A stretch of DNA of 64,000 bases from Halomonas sp. HL-93 (GTDB taxonomy: Bacteria; Pseudomonadota; Gammaproteobacteria; Pseudomonadales; Halomonadaceae), in NCBI RefSeq assembly GCF_900086985.1, contig NZ_LT593974.1, positions 434,001 through 498,000 of the forward strand, written 5' to 3'. How positions within the stretch are numbered: the first letter of the stretch is position 1; every line of letters starts with the position of its first letter. Below the pieces are notes generated by a model that worked only from the letters and a program-made list of their open reading frames with translations, was not told the DNA's origin and did no database searches. The position numbers and the translations under genes are program-made. Of this stretch, positions 7,950 to 17,645 are shown piece by piece.

Positions 7950-10900
7950 GCCAGTTGTTGAAACAGCCAAATCGTGTTCGCGAAGGGGGGCGAATTGATC
8001 GCTCGAAAACGCTGAGCTTTACCTTCAATGGCAAGCAATATCAGGGCCATGCCGGTGATACCCTGGCCTCGGCGCTGCTTGCTAACGGCGTGAATATCGT
8101 CAACCGCAGCTTCAAGTATTCGCGGCCGCGGGGGATCGTGGCGGCCGGGGCTGAGGAACCCAATGCATTGGTGCAGCTAGGCAGCACCGAAGCGGCTCAG
8201 GTGCCCAACGTGCGGGCCACGCAGCAGGCGCTGTTTGATGGCCTGGTGGCGCGCAGCACCAACGGCTGGCCATCTGCGCAACGCGACATGATGAGCTTCG
8301 TGGGTAAGCTCGGTGGGCGCTTTATGCCGCCGGGTTTTTACTACAAGACGTTTATGGCGCCTGCCTCCATGTGGATGACCTACGAGAAGGTTATTCGTAA
8401 AGGAGCGGGGCTTGGCCGCAGCCCGATGGAGCGCGATCCGGATCATTACGACCATCTCAACCAGCATTGCGACCTATTGGTCGTGGGGGCTGGCCCGGCC
8501 GGGCTGTCCGCAGCGCTCACCGCCGCGCGCAGTGGTGCGCGGGTGATTCTTTGCGATGAGCAGGAAGAGATGGGCGGCTCGCTACTCGATAGCCGCGAAC
8601 AACTCGATGGCCAGCCGGCCAATCAATGGGTCGAGCGCGTTGTGAGCGAGCTTGCTCAGATGGATAACGTCACCCTACTGCCGCGTACCACGGCGAATGG
8701 TTACCACGACCATCACTTTGTCACCCTCCATGAGCGGCGCACCGAGCACCTTGGTGAGACGGCTCCACTGCTTGATGGGCGTCGCCCGAGCCGTTCACGC
8801 ATGCATCGCGTGCGTGCGGGGCAAGTGCTGCTGGCAACCGGTGCCCACGAACGTCCCTTGGTTTATGGCCATAACGACGTGCCGGGCAATATGACCGCGG
8901 GAGCAGTGTCGGCTTACATCCGTCGCTATGGCGTGGTGCCCGGCAACAAGCTGGTGCTTTCAACCACCAATGATTACGCCTATCGCGCGGCTCTCGACTG
9001 GCTTGATGCCGGCCGTGAGGTGGTCGCCGTTGTGGATGCTCGCCTGGCGCCGGATGGCGATTTGGTCGAACAGGTTCGTGCGCGCGGTGTGCGCATTATC
9101 GACGGCGCCGCCGTACTGGAAGCGAAGGGCGGGGATCGAGTAAGCGGCGCACGCGTTGCGACGATCGATGCAGAAGCTTTCAAAGTGACCGGCCCGTCTG
9201 AAACCTTGTCGTGTGACACCATCGCAAGCTCTGGTGGCTACAGTCCGGCCATTCACCTGGCGTCGCATACCGGGGCACGGCCGACTTGGAACGACGAGAT
9301 TCTCGGTTTCGTGCCTAGCCTGGTCAAAGGCGTGCATGCCGCAGGTAGCGTACGTGGCCTGCATAAGCTCGCGGATGGCCTGGCGGATGGTTGTGCAGCA
9401 GCGGCTGAGGCGCTATCGGCGCTTGGCCAGTCGGTAACGGCCATCGAACTGCCACATGTTGATACTGCCCGCCAAGGTGTCGCCTGCGCGCTGTATCAGG
9501 TGCCGCACGAGAAATCGACGCTGCGTGGTCCCAAACAGTTTGTGGATATGCAGAACGACGTGACGGCGGCCGCGATCGAGCTTGCGACGCGCGAAGGGTT
9601 TGAGTCCATCGAGCACGTTAAACGCTACACTGCGATGGGTTTTGGTACCGATCAAGGCAAACTTGGCAATATTAATGGCATGGCGATTGCGGCACGTTGC
9701 CTAAATAAGACGATCCCCGAGGTAGGCACTACCGTGTTCCGGCCCAACTATACGCCGGTGACGTTTGGTGCCATTGTGGGCCGCCACTGCCGTGACCTGT
9801 TTGACCCCGAGCGTTATACCGCCTTGCACCAGTGGCATGTCGAGCAGGGGGCCGAGTTTGAAGAGGTGGGTCAGTGGAAACGTCCCTGGTATTTCCCGAG
9901 AACCGTCGATGGCAAGACAGAATCGATGCACGACGCGGTGGCCAGAGAGTGCCTTGCGGTGCGTCAAGGGGTGGGTGTTTTAGATGCCTCGACGCTGGGC
10001 AAGATTGATATCCAGGGCCCGGATGCCCGAGAGTTCCTGGGGCGAATTTACACCAATAAGTGGGCCAAGCTAGCGCCCGGGCGCGTACGTTACGGCCTGA
10101 TGTGCAAAGACGATGGCATGCTGATGGATGACGGCACCACCAGCTGCCTGGGTGAGAATCACTTCTTGATGACCACCACTACCGGCGGTGCGGCGGGCGT
10201 GATGGAGTGGTTGGAACTGTGGCATCAAACCGAATGGCCCGAGTTACAGGTGTATTTCAATTCGGTGACCGACCACTGGGCGACGATCACGGTCACCGGG
10301 CCGGAGGCACGCAAGCTGCTTGCCGAGATCACCGATATCGACCTGGATCGCGAGACCTTCAAATTTATGGACTGGCGCGAGGGCAAGGTTGCCGACGTGC
10401 CAGCACGGGTCTTCCGTATCTCCTTTACGGGCGAGCTGTCCTTCGAGATTAATGTCCAAGCCAACTATGCGCTGCATGTTTGGAAGACGCTTTTCGCGCA
10501 CGGCGAGAAATACGACCTGACCCCCTATGGCACCGAGACCATGCACGTGCTCCGGGCTGAGAAAGGCCTGATCATTGCAGGGCAGGAGACCGATGGGTCG
10601 GTCACGCCGGAAGACCTCGGCATGCAGTGGGCGGTGGGCTATGACAAGCCTTTTCCATGGGTCGGCAAGCGAGCGCTAACCCGTTCGGATACGCGGCGCG
10701 TGGATCGCAAGCAGATGGTCGGCCTGAAGCCCCAAGACCCCTCTGTGGTGTTTGAAGAAGGCGCACAGATCGTGCTTGATCCTGATCACGCTATCCCCAT
10801 GCCCATGGTGGGGCACGTGACGTCCAGCTATTACAGCCCGATACTCGAAAGCGGCTTTGCACTGGCGGTGGTCAAAGGCGGGCATCAGCGTATGGGCGAG

Positions 10901-10996
10901 ATCGTCTATTTGCCGATGGGCGATGGCAAGACTCATGCCGCCGAAATCGTCAGCCCTATCTTTTACGACCCCAAGGGAGAGCGCCAGCATGTCTGA
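7946..10996 (+). CDS. soxA: sarcosine oxidase alpha subunit
   Basis: The 1016-residue large subunit. It has an N-terminal ubiquitin-like segment (about 25-110), a flavoprotein disulphide-reductase-like nucleotide-binding domain (LLVVGAGPAGLSAA near residue 178, with a second dinucleotide site around 330), and a C-terminal GcvT/aminomethyltransferase domain (from about 620) that binds tetrahydrofolate and captures the one-carbon unit. Full length for the family (about 1000). Four-base overlap with soxD and 8-bp overlap with soxG. Confidence 0.95.
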   Translation: MSQLLKQPNRVREGGRIDRSKTLSFTFNGKQYQGHAGDTLASALLANGVNIVNRSFKYSRPRGIVAAGAEEPNALVQLGSTEAAQVPNVRATQQALFDGLVARSTNGWPSAQRDMMSFVGKLGGRFMPPGFYYKTFMAPASMWMTYEKVIRKGAGLGRSPMERDPDHYDHLNQHCDLLVVGAGPAGLSAALTAARSGARVILCDEQEEMGGSLLDSREQLDGQPANQWVERVVSELAQMDNVTLLPRTTANGYHDHHFVTLHERRTEHLGETAPLLDGRRPSRSRMHRVRAGQVLLATGAHERPLVYGHNDVPGNMTAGAVSAYIRRYGVVPGNKLVLSTTNDYAYRAALDWLDAGREVVAVVDARLAPDGDLVEQVRARGVRIIDGAAVLEAKGGDRVSGARVATIDAEAFKVTGPSETLSCDTIASSGGYSPAIHLASHTGARPTWNDEILGFVPSLVKGVHAAGSVRGLHKLADGLADGCAAAAEALSALGQSVTAIELPHVDTARQGVACALYQVPHEKSTLRGPKQFVDMQNDVTAAAIELATREGFESIEHVKRYTAMGFGTDQGKLGNINGMAIAARCLNKTIPEVGTTVFRPNYTPVTFGAIVGRHCRDLFDPERYTALHQWHVEQGAEFEEVGQWKRPWYFPRTVDGKTESMHDAVARECLAVRQGVGVLDASTLGKIDIQGPDAREFLGRIYTNKWAKLAPGRVRYGLMCKDDGMLMDDGTTSCLGENHFLMTTTTGGAAGVMEWLELWHQTEWPELQVYFNSVTDHWATITVTGPEARKLLAEITDIDLDRETFKFMDWREGKVADVPARVFRISFTGELSFEINVQANYALHVWKTLFAHGEKYDLTPYGTETMHVLRAEKGLIIAGQETDGSVTPEDLGMQWAVGYDKPFPWVGKRALTRSDTRRVDRKQMVGLKPQDPSVVFEEGAQIVLDPDHAIPMPMVGHVTSSYYSPILESGFALAVVKGGHQRMGEIVYLPMGDGKTHAAEIVSPIFYDPKGERQHV

Positions 10997-11651
10997 ACAC
11001 ACATCTGCAAATACGCTAACCGGCACCAATATGTATGATGTTCGCCCCACTGCCGATGTGCTGACAGAGTCTCCACTGGCTTGGTCGTATCATCGTACTG
11101 GCCGCCCTAGCGTTTCAGACCGTAGTCGCGTGGTGATGCGCGAGCGCGCCATGTTAGGCCATGTGATGTTGCGCGGTGGTGCCATTGTGCTTGATGAAGC
11201 AGTTCGGCAAGTCCTCGGCTTTGGCCTGCCGGCACGCCCTAATACGCTTAGCCAGGATCAAAGCGGCGAGCGTTCTGCCCAGTGGCTCTCACCGGACGAA
11301 TGGCTCGTCATTGTCCCCGGTGGCGAAGAGTTTTCCCTGGAAGCAAAACTGCGCGAGGCGCTGGGCGATGCTCACTATGCCATCGTCAACGCCAGCGGTG
11401 GCCAGACGTTGATTGAGCTTGAAGGCGACGCCGCCACGGAGCTTCTGATGAAATCGGCACCTTATGACGTGCATCCTGCGGCCTTCCCCGTTGGCAAAGG
11501 CGTCACCACAGTCTTTGCTAAAAGTAATCTGATCCTGCGTCGCCCTGCCGAGGACCGTTGGGAGTTGGTATTGCGCCGTAGCTTCGCCGATTACCTCTAT
11601 CGCTGGCTGCTTGATGCGGGCGAAGAGTATGCCATCGGCGTTAAAGACTGA
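10989..11651 (+). CDS. soxG: sarcosine oxidase gamma subunit
   Basis: The 220-residue gamma subunit, with GcvT-like fold features (SPDEWLVIVPGGEE and ASGGQTLIELEG). The ATG at 10989 lies inside the soxA end and follows GGGAGAG; a longer in-frame extension back to 10857 would lie inside soxA and does not resemble the family. It completes the soxBDAG tetramer. A strong terminator hairpin begins two bases after its stop codon. Confidence 0.93.
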   Translation: MSEHTSANTLTGTNMYDVRPTADVLTESPLAWSYHRTGRPSVSDRSRVVMRERAMLGHVMLRGGAIVLDEAVRQVLGFGLPARPNTLSQDQSGERSAQWLSPDEWLVIVPGGEEFSLEAKLREALGDAHYAIVNASGGQTLIELEGDAATELLMKSAPYDVHPAAFPVGKGVTTVFAKSNLILRRPAEDRWELVLRRSFADYLYRWLLDAGEEYAIGVKD

Positions 11652-11652
11652 T

Positions 11653-11690
11653 GAGTGGACGCCGGCAAATGCCGGCGTCCACTCTTTCTT
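11653..11690 (+). terminator. rho-independent terminator after soxG
   Basis: A perfect 14-bp stem (GAGTGGACGCCGGC, 11653-11666) with loop AAAT and the exact inverted arm at 11671-11684, followed by TTTCTT. It begins just past the soxG stop and 19 nt before purU, so it should end or attenuate the glyA-sox transcript ahead of purU. Confidence 0.8.
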
Positions 11691-11708
11691 CACTGGGGGG
11701 AGCCTACT

Positions 11709-12575
11709 ATGCAAGATAAAAATAACCGTTGGATATTGGCGGCTCAGTGCGCCAGTAGGCTTGGCACGGTCGATGTTGTCACGCGCTTTTTAAAAGAGCA
11801 GCGCTGTTACATCACCGAGCAGCAGTCGTTTGATGATCGACTAAGCGATCGCTTTTTTATCCGCACCGAGTTTCGGCCGGAAGACGAGGCGTTCGATGCT
11901 GAGGCTTTTCAATCGGGATTTGCCGAGCGGGCCGCTGACTTCTCAATGAGTTTCGAGCTGACGGCACCCGAAACGCGGATGCCGGTGGTGATCATGGTGT
12001 CCAAGGCCGATCATTGCCTCAACGACTTGCTGTATCGTTATCGCATTGGTCAATTGCCCATCGATATTCGCGCCATTGTCTCCAACCATCCAGATTTGGC
12101 GTCCCTGGCCGAATGGCATGATATTCCTTACCGTTATTTGCCGATCACCCCCGAAACCAAGCCAGAGCAAGAGGCTCAAGTCTGGGACGAAATAGAAGCA
12201 GCCGGCGCTGAACTGGTCATTCTCGCGCGCTATATGCAGGTGCTCTCAAGTGGCATGTGCAAAAAGTTAACGGGGAAAGCGATCAATATTCATCACTCGC
12301 TGCTGCCAGGTTTCAAAGGGGCTCGCCCTTATCATCAGGCCTATGAGAAGGGGGTCAAGCTAGTGGGGGCGACCGCTCACTACATTAACGATGACCTCGA
12401 CGAAGGGCCGATCATTACCCAAGGGGTCGAGCCCGTCAGCCATACCGACTATCCGGAAGACTTAGTGGCCAAGGGGCGTGATGTCGAGTGTTTGACGCTT
12501 GCTCGGGCCGTTACACTGCATGTGGAGCGACGTGTCTTCCTGCATGCCAACCGCACCGTAGTTTTTGACCGCTAG
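11709..12575 (+). CDS. purU: formyltetrahydrofolate deformylase
   Basis: A 288-residue hydrolase releasing formate from 10-formyl-THF. It has an N-terminal ACT domain (about 1-85) and a C-terminal formyltransferase fold with the characteristic NIHHSLLPGFKGARPYHQA and HYINDDLDEGPIITQ segments. The start at 11709 has GGGGAG at good spacing; the upstream GTG would read through the terminator hairpin. In betaine catabolism it recycles the folate pool loaded by methyl oxidation. It is followed by the serine dehydratase after 36 bp. Confidence 0.93.
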   Translation: MQDKNNRWILAAQCASRLGTVDVVTRFLKEQRCYITEQQSFDDRLSDRFFIRTEFRPEDEAFDAEAFQSGFAERAADFSMSFELTAPETRMPVVIMVSKADHCLNDLLYRYRIGQLPIDIRAIVSNHPDLASLAEWHDIPYRYLPITPETKPEQEAQVWDEIEAAGAELVILARYMQVLSSGMCKKLTGKAINIHHSLLPGFKGARPYHQAYEKGVKLVGATAHYINDDLDEGPIITQGVEPVSHTDYPEDLVAKGRDVECLTLARAVTLHVERRVFLHANRTVVFDR

Positions 12576-12611
12576 TCAGATAATGACAACACCTCTGGAA
12601 GGTAGATAAGC

Positions 12612-13991
12612 ATGTCAATTAGTGTTTTCGATCTTTTTAAGATCGGCATCGGACCATCGAGCTCGCATACAGTCGGCCCTATGCGGGCCGCTTTTGACTT
12701 CATCGGTGAGCTTGAGGCAAAGAAACTGTTGAACGAAGTAACTCGCGTGGAGGTGCACCTCTTCGGTTCTCTCTCCGCCACGGGAGTTGGCCATGGCACC
12801 GATCACGCCGTGATCATGGGCCTGATGGGGAAAAGGCCAGATGATATCGACCCAGATGTTATTGCGCCCTCTATCAATGCGTTAAAAGCCTCTGAGGTGC
12901 TGCTCCTGAACAGCCATTACAGCGTGCCCTTTCAGTGGCAGCGAGACATGCAGCTGTTCGAGGAAAGCCTGCCCCATCACCCCAACGCCATGCGGCTGAT
13001 CGCACATGGACACAGCGCTGAGCTGTATCAGAATACCTACTACTCGGTAGGCGGTGGGTTTGTGGTGGATCAGGCCCAGGCAGAGCAAGGCCAATTGGAT
13101 AGCGATACCACTAAGCTTCCCTATGACTTCCAGACCGCCGCCGACTTGTTGACCATGTGCCAGGAAAGCGGCTTGCGCATTAGTGAGTTGATGCTCGAAA
13201 ACGAGCGCGCCTGGCGCAGTGAGGCCGAGATCCGCAAGGGGCTTTGCGATATCTGGGAGGCGATGAAAGCCTGTGTGAACAAAGGGCTTGAGGCCGAAGG
13301 CGTGTTGCCCGGCGGGCTTAATGTTCGTCGGCGGGCGCGTTTGCTGCATCAACGATTGCAGGCGGTTGATGAAAATCCCTCAGTGATTACCACGACGATG
13401 TCGGCGATGGATTGGGTCAACCTCTATGCGCTGGCGGTCAATGAAGAAAATGCCGCGGGTGGGCGTATGGTGACGGCGCCGACAAATGGTGCCGCGGGTA
13501 TTATCCCGGCGGTATTGCATTACTACATGCACTTTCGCGAAGGGGCCAGCGAACGAGACGTCGTCGACTTCCTGCTGGCGGCGGGTGCTGTGGGCATTCT
13601 ATGCAAGAAAAACGCCTCGATCTCGGGTGCTGAGGTAGGTTGCCAAGGGGAAGTTGGCTCTGCCTGTGCGATGGCGGCCGCAGGCCTTGCCGAATTGATG
13701 GGTGGTACGGTGGCGCAGGTAGAAAACGCCGCTGAAATAGGCCTGGAGCATAACCTGGGGCTAACCTGCGATCCTGTCGGCGGTCTAGTCCAGGTACCCT
13801 GCATCGAGCGCAATGCCATCGCGTCGATAAAAGCTATTAACGCGGCGCAAATGGCACTAAGGGGTGATGGCCAACACTTTATTTCGTTGGACAAAGTGAT
13901 CCGCACCATGCGCGATACGGGCGCTGACATGCAGGATAAATATAAAGAAACCTCGAAAGGCGGGTTGGCGGTTAATACGATTGAGTGTTGA
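12612..13991 (+). CDS. sdaB: L-serine ammonia-lyase, single-chain iron-sulfur type
   Basis: A 459-residue [4Fe-4S] L-serine dehydratase converting serine to pyruvate and ammonia. The N-terminal domain begins with [15 protein letters not shown]. The C-terminal catalytic domain contains [17 protein letters not shown] and GSACAMA, cysteines that bind the cluster, and an [13 protein letters not shown] segment ([12 protein letters not shown]). This is the last step of the betaine-to-pyruvate route in this block. It could equally be named sdaA; the two are close paralogues. A GC-rich hairpin follows the stop. Confidence 0.92.
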   Translation: MSISVFDLFKIGIGPSSSHTVGPMRAAFDFIGELEAKKLLNEVTRVEVHLFGSLSATGVGHGTDHAVIMGLMGKRPDDIDPDVIAPSINALKASEVLLLNSHYSVPFQWQRDMQLFEESLPHHPNAMRLIAHGHSAELYQNTYYSVGGGFVVDQAQAEQGQLDSDTTKLPYDFQTAADLLTMCQESGLRISELMLENERAWRSEAEIRKGLCDIWEAMKACVNKGLEAEGVLPGGLNVRRRARLLHQRLQAVDENPSVITTTMSAMDWVNLYALAVNEENAAGGRMVTAPTNGAAGIIPAVLHYYMHFREGASERDVVDFLLAAGAVGILCKKNASISGAEVGCQGEVGSACAMAAAGLAELMGGTVAQVENAAEIGLEHNLGLTCDPVGGLVQVPCIERNAIASIKAINAAQMALRGDGQHFISLDKVIRTMRDTGADMQDKYKETSKGGLAVNTIEC

Positions 13992-14030
13992 GTGAAGTGA
14001 TTAACCGCAACCGAAAGTTGATGCTATACA

Positions 14031-14053
14031 ACAGGCACGCGTTGCGTGCCTGT
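14031..14053. terminator. bidirectional hairpin between converging genes
   Basis: ACAGGCACGC (14031-14040), loop GTT, then GCGTGCCTGT (14044-14053), a perfect 10-bp stem. It lies between the convergent serine dehydratase and amidase genes. The T-run on either side is poor, so termination may be weak or factor-assisted. Confidence 0.55.
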
Positions 14054-14081
14054 CATCATTGCACCATGAACGCTTAACATT

Positions 14082-15482
14082 TTAAGCCAGAGAAGGCGGC
14101 GTTAGCAGGGGCAGATAACGTTCCAGCAACTGGGCAGCCTGTAGCACCTTAAGGTCTTGGTATTTGCCTGCCACAAGGTGTAGCCCCACCGGTAGCCCCT
14201 GGCTATCCAGCCCGCAAGGCAGCGAGGCGGCGGGCTGCTGGGTGAGATTGAAGGGGTAGCTGAATGGCGTCCAGTCCATCCAATCGCGGTGGGCTCCACC
14301 CGGTGGCACGTTGTGGCCCGCAGCAAATGGCGCAATCGGCATGGTGGGCGTGACCAGCAAATCATACTGCTGATGAAACGCCGCCATGTGGGCCGTCAAT
14401 TCGCTACGCTCGCGCCGCGCGGCGAGGTAGTCGGAAAGCGATACATCCTGCCCACGTCGAGCGATATCCAGAAACCCTGGGTCGAGCGCTGCCTGCTGCT
14501 GTTCGTCCAGTTTTTCGAGTGCTTGAGTGGCACCTGCAAACCAGAGCTTGTTGAATGTCCTAAGCGGATCGCTGAAGCCAGGATCAACCCGCTCAACCGT
14601 TGCACCCAGCTCTTCGAGATGGGCAACGGCTTCTTCTACCCGCTGAGCAATATCCGGCGCTACCTCCACATAGCCCAGGTTGGCGCTAAAGGCGATGCGC
14701 CAGCCGCGTAGATCAACAGGGGGCGGGGTTAGCCAGTTTGGTCCATGTGGATTACCGGAGTAGCCATCCCGAGGATCCGGCTGCGCCATCACGTTGAGCA
14801 TTAGCGCGCTATCCGTCACAGTGCGGGTGATTGGGCCGAGGTGGGAGAGCGTACTCATAGCGCTGGCGGGCCACTGGGGCACCCAGCCAAAGGTTGGCTT
14901 AATGCCAAAGGTGCCGGTAAAGCTGCAAGGGATACGGATAGAACCGCCCGCGTCGCTGCCCTGATGCAACAAGCCCAGATTGAGCGCGGATGCCGCGGCA
15001 GCACCCCCTGACGAGCCGCCCGGAGTAAGTTCTATATTCCAGGGGTTGCGGGTAATGCCGTGCAGCGGATTATCGGTAACGCCTTTCCAACCAAACTCTG
15101 GCGAGGTGGTTTTGCCGATCACGATGGCTCCGGCACTGCGTAGATGGCGGCTGATAGGAGCGTCTACCTCCCAGGGGCCATCCGGTGCAGTGGTCGTCGA
15201 CCCCAAGCGCGTAGGCAGCCCTTTGGTCAGCGTCAAATCCTTGATGGTGACGGGAATGCCGTCCAGCGGGCCAAGCGGTGCACCTGCCTGCCAGCGCTGT
15301 GCGGATTTTTCCGCCAAACGCCGGGCCTCTACCTCGTTAACGCAGGTAAACGCATTTACCTTGGGGTTATCGCGGGCAATCCGCCCCAAGCAGTCATCCA
15401 CCAGTGCCTCCGGCGAGAGCGATCCCTCGCCAAAACGCTCCAGTGCGGTAACGGCTGTTAGAGTGTCAAACGTTTCAGCCAT
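14082..15482 (-). CDS. amidase signature family hydrolase
   Basis: A 466-residue amidase with the Ser-cisSer-Lys triad elements: the lysine in GIPVTIKDL, TPGGSSGGAAAA, and GSDAGGSIRIPCSFTG. It hydrolyses an amide or carbamate in the cytoplasm; the substrate cannot be read from sequence. It ends an apparent five-gene minus-strand operon with DUF3311, a sodium symporter, a GntR regulator and an M20 carbamoylase, with only 2 bp to the latter. That context suggests work on amide or ureido intermediates. It is not GatA: gatB and gatC are absent. Confidence 0.85.
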   Translation of the reverse strand: MAETFDTLTAVTALERFGEGSLSPEALVDDCLGRIARDNPKVNAFTCVNEVEARRLAEKSAQRWQAGAPLGPLDGIPVTIKDLTLTKGLPTRLGSTTTAPDGPWEVDAPISRHLRSAGAIVIGKTTSPEFGWKGVTDNPLHGITRNPWNIELTPGGSSGGAAAASALNLGLLHQGSDAGGSIRIPCSFTGTFGIKPTFGWVPQWPASAMSTLSHLGPITRTVTDSALMLNVMAQPDPRDGYSGNPHGPNWLTPPPVDLRGWRIAFSANLGYVEVAPDIAQRVEEAVAHLEELGATVERVDPGFSDPLRTFNKLWFAGATQALEKLDEQQQAALDPGFLDIARRGQDVSLSDYLAARRERSELTAHMAAFHQQYDLLVTPTMPIAPFAAGHNVPPGGAHRDWMDWTPFSYPFNLTQQPAASLPCGLDSQGLPVGLHLVAGKYQDLKVLQAAQLLERYLPLLTPPSLA

Positions 15483-15484
15483 GG

Positions 15485-16759
15485 TTATACGCTTTCCTTA
15501 ACGCCCGCCGCATTTAGCATGGCGTGTAATAGAACGTTACAGCCTGAGTGAACGTGCTCCGCGGTGGCGCTCTCAATTTCGTTGTGGCTGATACCATCCT
15601 TGCAGGGAATAAAGATCATTGCGGCGGGGGCCACGCGGCCGACAAACATTGCATCGTGGCCTGCGCCGCTAATGATATCCATATGGGAGAGGTTGAGCTT
15701 TTCCGCTGCCTGGCGAACCGCATCTACGCATTCCTTATCGAAGAATTCGGGAGCAAAGTTGGCGGTGGGTTCCAGAAGGTATTCAAGCCCATGGCGTTGG
15801 CAAATCTCCTCAACGGCTGCGGTGACTGCTTGGCCCATGGTTTCAAGCGCTTCTGGTTCCCAGTGGCGCATATCCAATGTCATTTTGACCTGGCCGGGAA
15901 TCACGTTGCGCGAACCAGGGTGCAGCGTCATGCAGCCGACCGTGCCTCGGCCATGAGGCTGGTGCTCTTGGGCAATGCGGTTGAGCGCTTGGGTAACTTC
16001 CGCAGCACCCATCATGGCGTCGCGGCGCAGGTTCATCGGCGTAGGGCCTGCGTGAGCTTCAAGCCCGGTTAGGGTTAAATCAAACCACTTTTGCCCCAGT
16101 CCGCCGATAACCACGCCAATAGTGGTGTCGGTATCTTCCAGGATTGGCCCCTGCTCAATGTGGGGCTCAAAGTAGGCGCTGATCTCACTCGGCGAGACGC
16201 TGTCGTTGCCGCGGTAGTGAATGGCGTCCAAGGCATCGCTGACCGTGACGCCGTCGGCGTCAGTGCGCGCCATCATGGCATCAAACTCAAGCGCCTCGGT
16301 AAAGACACCAGAGCCCATCATGCAAGGAGCGAAGCGGCAGCCCTCTTCATTGGTCCAGGCCACTACTTCAACGGGTGCTTTTGTGGTGATGTTGTGCTGG
16401 TTAAGGGTGCGGATCACTTCCAGGCCAGAGAGTACGCCGAAGCAGCCGTCGTACTTGCCGCCGGTGGGCTGGCTATCCAAATGGCTGCCCGCCATCACCG
16501 CTTTGGCGGTGGGGTCGCTGCCTTCCCGGCGGGCAAAGATATTGCCGATATTATCGATGCGAATCGTGCAGCCCTCTGCCCGACACCATTGAATAAATAG
16601 ATCACGCCCCTGGCGCTCTAAATCGGTAAGCGCTTGGCGGTTAACCCCACCTTTAGCGGTGGCGCCTAACGTTGCCATCTCCATTAGCGACTGCCAAAGG
16701 CGGTCGCTGTCGGTGCGTAGATCAGTGATATTGGTAGTTGGGTTCACGTAGGTGTTCAT
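15485..16759 (-). CDS. M20-family Zn-dependent carbamoylase/allantoate amidohydrolase
   Basis: A 424-residue metallopeptidase-fold hydrolase of the hydantoinase/carbamoylase class. Metal-site segments are GSHLDSQPTGGKYDG, WTNEEGCRF and the C-terminal GAGHDAMF and GISHNE. Members hydrolyse N-carbamoyl-amino acids, beta-ureidopropionate or allantoate, releasing carbon dioxide and ammonia. The neighbouring beta-alanine aminotransferase makes ureidopropionate an attractive substrate, but a separate nitrilase-type ureidopropionase is encoded at 60455-61321, so allantoate or carbamoyl amino acids are equally open. GAGG lies 8 nt before the ATG; 30 bp separate it from gntR. Confidence 0.85.
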   Translation of the reverse strand: MNTYVNPTTNITDLRTDSDRLWQSLMEMATLGATAKGGVNRQALTDLERQGRDLFIQWCRAEGCTIRIDNIGNIFARREGSDPTAKAVMAGSHLDSQPTGGKYDGCFGVLSGLEVIRTLNQHNITTKAPVEVVAWTNEEGCRFAPCMMGSGVFTEALEFDAMMARTDADGVTVSDALDAIHYRGNDSVSPSEISAYFEPHIEQGPILEDTDTTIGVVIGGLGQKWFDLTLTGLEAHAGPTPMNLRRDAMMGAAEVTQALNRIAQEHQPHGRGTVGCMTLHPGSRNVIPGQVKMTLDMRHWEPEALETMGQAVTAAVEEICQRHGLEYLLEPTANFAPEFFDKECVDAVRQAAEKLNLSHMDIISGAGHDAMFVGRVAPAAMIFIPCKDGISHNEIESATAEHVHSGCNVLLHAMLNAAGVKESV

Positions 16760-16789
16760 CTTGGTGTCCTCGCAGGGTCAAACGCAGCG

Positions 16790-17623
16790 CTAGGGTGCAA
16801 CGTTATCTGTCAATAAGTCGTGTAGCTTGGAGCGATGATTGTGGGGGTACAGAAAGTCACTGCTTATCAGCATTTGTGCCGCCATTTCCGCTTCCAGTGC
16901 ACTCATATGGCTTTCTGCGTCCGCCATATGCTCGGTCATGATCTGGCGTACACGCAGGGTATCTTCGGCCCGGTAAGCCTCCACCAGTTGTCGGTGGTAA
17001 TTCTGGTTGGCGTGGTCGAACTGTTTACGCTCTGGCACGTAGGCCTTTTTGATCACCACCAAGTCGCGCAGCATGTCGTTTAAAAATTGGCATATAAACG
17101 CTAGCAAAGGGTTAGGGCAGGCGCGGGCCAGTAATTGGTGGAACTCCAGCTCCAAAAACCGCTGGTGCCGGTGGTCCTCCTCACCGCCGCAGCAACTGCA
17201 GGCCGTCATATTGGCTTCAAGCTGCTGGTAATCGTCCTCTGTCAGTCTGCCTACTACCGATGCTGCCAGCTCGACTTCCAATAGTTTGCGCAACTGGTAA
17301 ACCTGCTTGCCATCCAACTGCTGAAAATGCAGGAAGTTACGCAGCATGCGGCTGGCGGGCTCCATGCCCGGCTGATTGATTACCGCGCCTCCTTTAGGCC
17401 CGGTTTTTAAGGTAATAAGCCCCTCAACCTCCAGAATCTTCAGTGCTTCGCGCACCGTGGCTTTGGCACTGCCATAAAGCTCCATCAGGGCTTTTTCGTT
17501 AGGCAGGCGATCACCTTCCCCAAGCGACTCGGCGGCAATCCAGCGCTTGATATCATCGCTGATCAGCTCGGCGAGCTTGGGTCGGCGCCTGGAGGTTGGA
17601 ACAGGGGCTTGAGCCATCAACAC
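16790..17623 (-). CDS. GntR/FadR family regulator
   Basis: A 277-residue regulator. The N-terminal winged helix (about 16-85, with DRLPNEKALMELYGSAKATVREAL) is followed by an all-helical FCD domain (about 105-250) with the usual Asp/His metal-ligand pattern. It is embedded between symporter and carbamoylase genes, so probably controls this operon in response to the transported compound. CSCC near residue 141 is unusual but may be incidental. Candidate operators are the two palindromes at 19462-19517 upstream of the operon. Confidence 0.85.
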   Translation of the reverse strand: MLMAQAPVPTSRRRPKLAELISDDIKRWIAAESLGEGDRLPNEKALMELYGSAKATVREALKILEVEGLITLKTGPKGGAVINQPGMEPASRMLRNFLHFQQLDGKQVYQLRKLLEVELAASVVGRLTEDDYQQLEANMTACSCCGGEEDHRHQRFLELEFHQLLARACPNPLLAFICQFLNDMLRDLVVIKKAYVPERKQFDHANQNYHRQLVEAYRAEDTLRVRQIMTEHMADAESHMSALEAEMAAQMLISSDFLYPHNHRSKLHDLLTDNVAP

Positions 17624-17645
17624 ACTCCTTGGTTGTCGTTAGCGA

